Of a DNA stretch of 64,000 nt, positions 62,600-64,000 are shown piece by piece. The first letter of the stretch is position 1. Each line of letters begins with the position of its first letter. The DNA lies in NCBI GenBank assembly GCA_907164885.2, contig OU015499.1:161870590-161934589 (forward strand). Direction: 5' to 3'. A program made the position numbers and the translations under genes. This DNA comes from Dolomedes plantarius. Lineage: Eukaryota > Arthropoda > Arachnida > Araneae > Dolomedidae. Below the pieces are notes generated by a model. It saw only the letters and a list, made by a program, of their open reading frames with translations, was not told the DNA's origin and ran no database searches.

Positions 62600-63210
62600 A
62601 TTTTGTACACGAATGTTCCATAAATGTAACATCAAAATTCTGAGAAAAATACTATTAGTATTGCTCTATAAATATTATTAAGTCGAACGAAAGTATGGAT
62701 TGATGTTTTGGCATCGAGGTTACGTTAATAACAGTGTCTTGGGGGAAATTGTAATTTCGGTTTTTTTTAATTTTCGGCGAACGAAGTTCAAAGATTCATA
62801 TAAAATTCAAAATTTATCAAATGTTTTTATAAATGTGAGTAATTAAAAATGATCATTTTGTTGGTAGAACATAAGTTATGACAAAAAGGATTAAATTTTG
62901 TTACGATTAGGCAAGAAATTTGCTTGTTCCATAAATGGAACATTGGAGTGCAAAGGTTAGTTTTTTTTAACATGATAGTTTTATTGACTACAGTGCATAG
63001 AAATACTGATAAAAGTTTTTCGAATTATCGAGGTTTCAGTAAGCGTCAACGAAACATGTTTATGACATTGATCTACTTTTGATGCCCCTGCTCCCCGTTT
63101 CACAAACACACGTTCTTCGACGGATCTGAAGTGAATTACTCATAGCTACCCCTGAAAAACGTGTTTGTTGATAGACTTCGTTTATGACTGAACTGGAGAG
63201 GCACATATAT
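62597..63210. other. AT-rich non-coding segment
   Basis: GTTCCATAAATG(T/G)AAC occurs at 62615 and 62929, and the second is a near-palindrome. No gene visible. Confidence 0.4.
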
Positions 63211-64000
63211 TGGTAACTAGCTGAAGTACCCGGCGATGACCGGGATTTTAAGAATGTTTGTTAATCAATATCAATTTAAAAATTAACACAGTATAAATAA
63301 GAGAGAAAAAATATATGTGAAATGTTATACACATCTCAGAATTTCAGCCTTTCATCATTGTAGTACTAAAATCTGAAAAGTAAAAATGTCAAATTTACTT
63401 AGCCGTGCTTCGCCCGCCTAGGCGGTCGGTTTATGGACCCACTCCCTTCAGCAATCATGGAATAGCAGTAATCAAAGCTAAATTCAAAGCTTAACACAAT
63501 TATATCAAAGAAATATTCCAAAGAGAGAGTTTGAACGGTAATCCGTATACTGGGAATTAACCTAGTAAAAAATTATAATGAAAAAAAGAAAACAAAAGGA
63601 GTAATATTAGAAAATTAACTTTAAATAACACCAAATAACTACAAAATAACAATATTCCATGACTATCACAGAAATATTCCAAAAAGTTTCAACGATAATC
63701 CGTATACTGGGAATTAACCCAGTAAAAGAGGTTTAATGAAATAAGAAAACAAAAGGAGTAATATTAGAAAACTAACTTTAAATAACACCAAATAACCACA
63801 AAATTCACTGTCCTTCAAAAATATCCAATAAAGTAAACACAGCTTAAATAACATTTAAAAAAACATGTGAAATGTTATGCACATCTCAGAATTTTAGTAG
63901 GTTCAGCTTTTCATTATTCTACCAATAAAAGTTTAAAAGTAAAAATGTCAAATTGTCTAATGTTTATTAACAAAAATAAATTTAAAAACTAAACACAGTA
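63211..64000. repeat. Dispersed repeat with internal tandem duplications
   Basis: It begins ACTAGCTGAAGTACCCGGCG (63216), related to the repeat start at 20873. A ~150-bp segment is tandemly duplicated (about 63505-63650 and 63662-63805; shared GTATACTGGGAATTAACC and ACAAAAGGAGTAATATTAGA). The stretch at about 63290-63400 (GTGAAATGTTATACACATCT) recurs at about 63865-63970. The repeat runs off the window. Confidence 0.6.

Noticed and set aside
63505..63805. CRISPR-like direct repeats
   Set aside because: Only two long tandem copies, no short repeat/unique spacer alternation, and the context is an animal genome.

Overview
The window is about 64 kb of AT-rich, intron-poor, repeat-dominated animal nuclear DNA. 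No bacterial, organellar or rRNA/tRNA gene sequence is visible. The mix of families (Tc1-like and DD41D mariner-like elements, hAT, pogo/Tigger, piggyBac-like, Penelope-like, Jockey-like and RTE-like LINEs, BEL/Pao, tRNA-derived SINEs, and long [10 protein letters not shown] / HTGEKPF zinc-finger arrays) points to an arthropod. A spider is my best guess from the style of the proteins, not a proven assignment.

Layout. (1) Positions 1-8040 are duplication unit A with a C2H2 zinc-finger (ZNF) terminal exon, copy 1 (+ strand, 17 complete fingers, an in-frame TGA inside a further first finger). (2) 8.3-14.2 kb is a transposon graveyard: two Penelope-like fragments head to head, small MITEs, and a Jockey-like LINE decayed to pieces. 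(3) 14.2-18.2 kb is featureless AT-rich spacer except for one pogo/Tigger MITE. (4) 18.2-20.1 kb is a Tc1-like element with ~215-bp terminal inverted repeats and a long open transposase. (5) 20.1-31.3 kb holds hAT remnants, a partial duplication unit C, and a deeply nested block: an element with ~40-bp inverted ends and an apparent AATT target duplication, coding for a GHSFLPND-type (DUF7869-like) protein, has received a TTAA MITE, a Tc1, and a Tigger that itself received a LINE end, a Tc1 and a DD41D element. (6) 31.3-38.0 kb is duplication unit B with ZNF copy 2 (18 complete open fingers, broken at both ends, and missing the segment with the likely first exon). (7) 38.7-42.3 kb is a hAT holding an RTE-like LINE end, which holds a mariner-like element. 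(8) 43.3-55.9 kb is a run of Tigger, Tc1, hAT, TTAA MITE, piggyBac-like, DD41D and mariner-like insertions, including one Tc1 with an uninterrupted 346-aa transposase (52725-53765). (9) 55.9-59.3 kb has a short retroposon with flanking 16-bp duplication, a hAT fragment and a BEL/Pao gag fragment. (10) 59.6-62.5 kb is duplication unit D, inverted, with ZNF copy 3 (18 complete fingers) on the minus strand. (11) The end is AT-rich repeats with tandem duplications.

The only candidate host genes are the three ZNF copies. They are paralogous terminal exons with recognisable 3' splice sites, and each carries at least one lesion relative to the others, so the cluster looks like a local duplication whose members are decaying or depend on correction or readthrough. 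Everything else that codes is transposon-derived, mostly dead. Many target-site duplications can be read exactly, which makes the order of insertions reconstructable. All calls rest on reading the sequence and on family knowledge; no database search was run.
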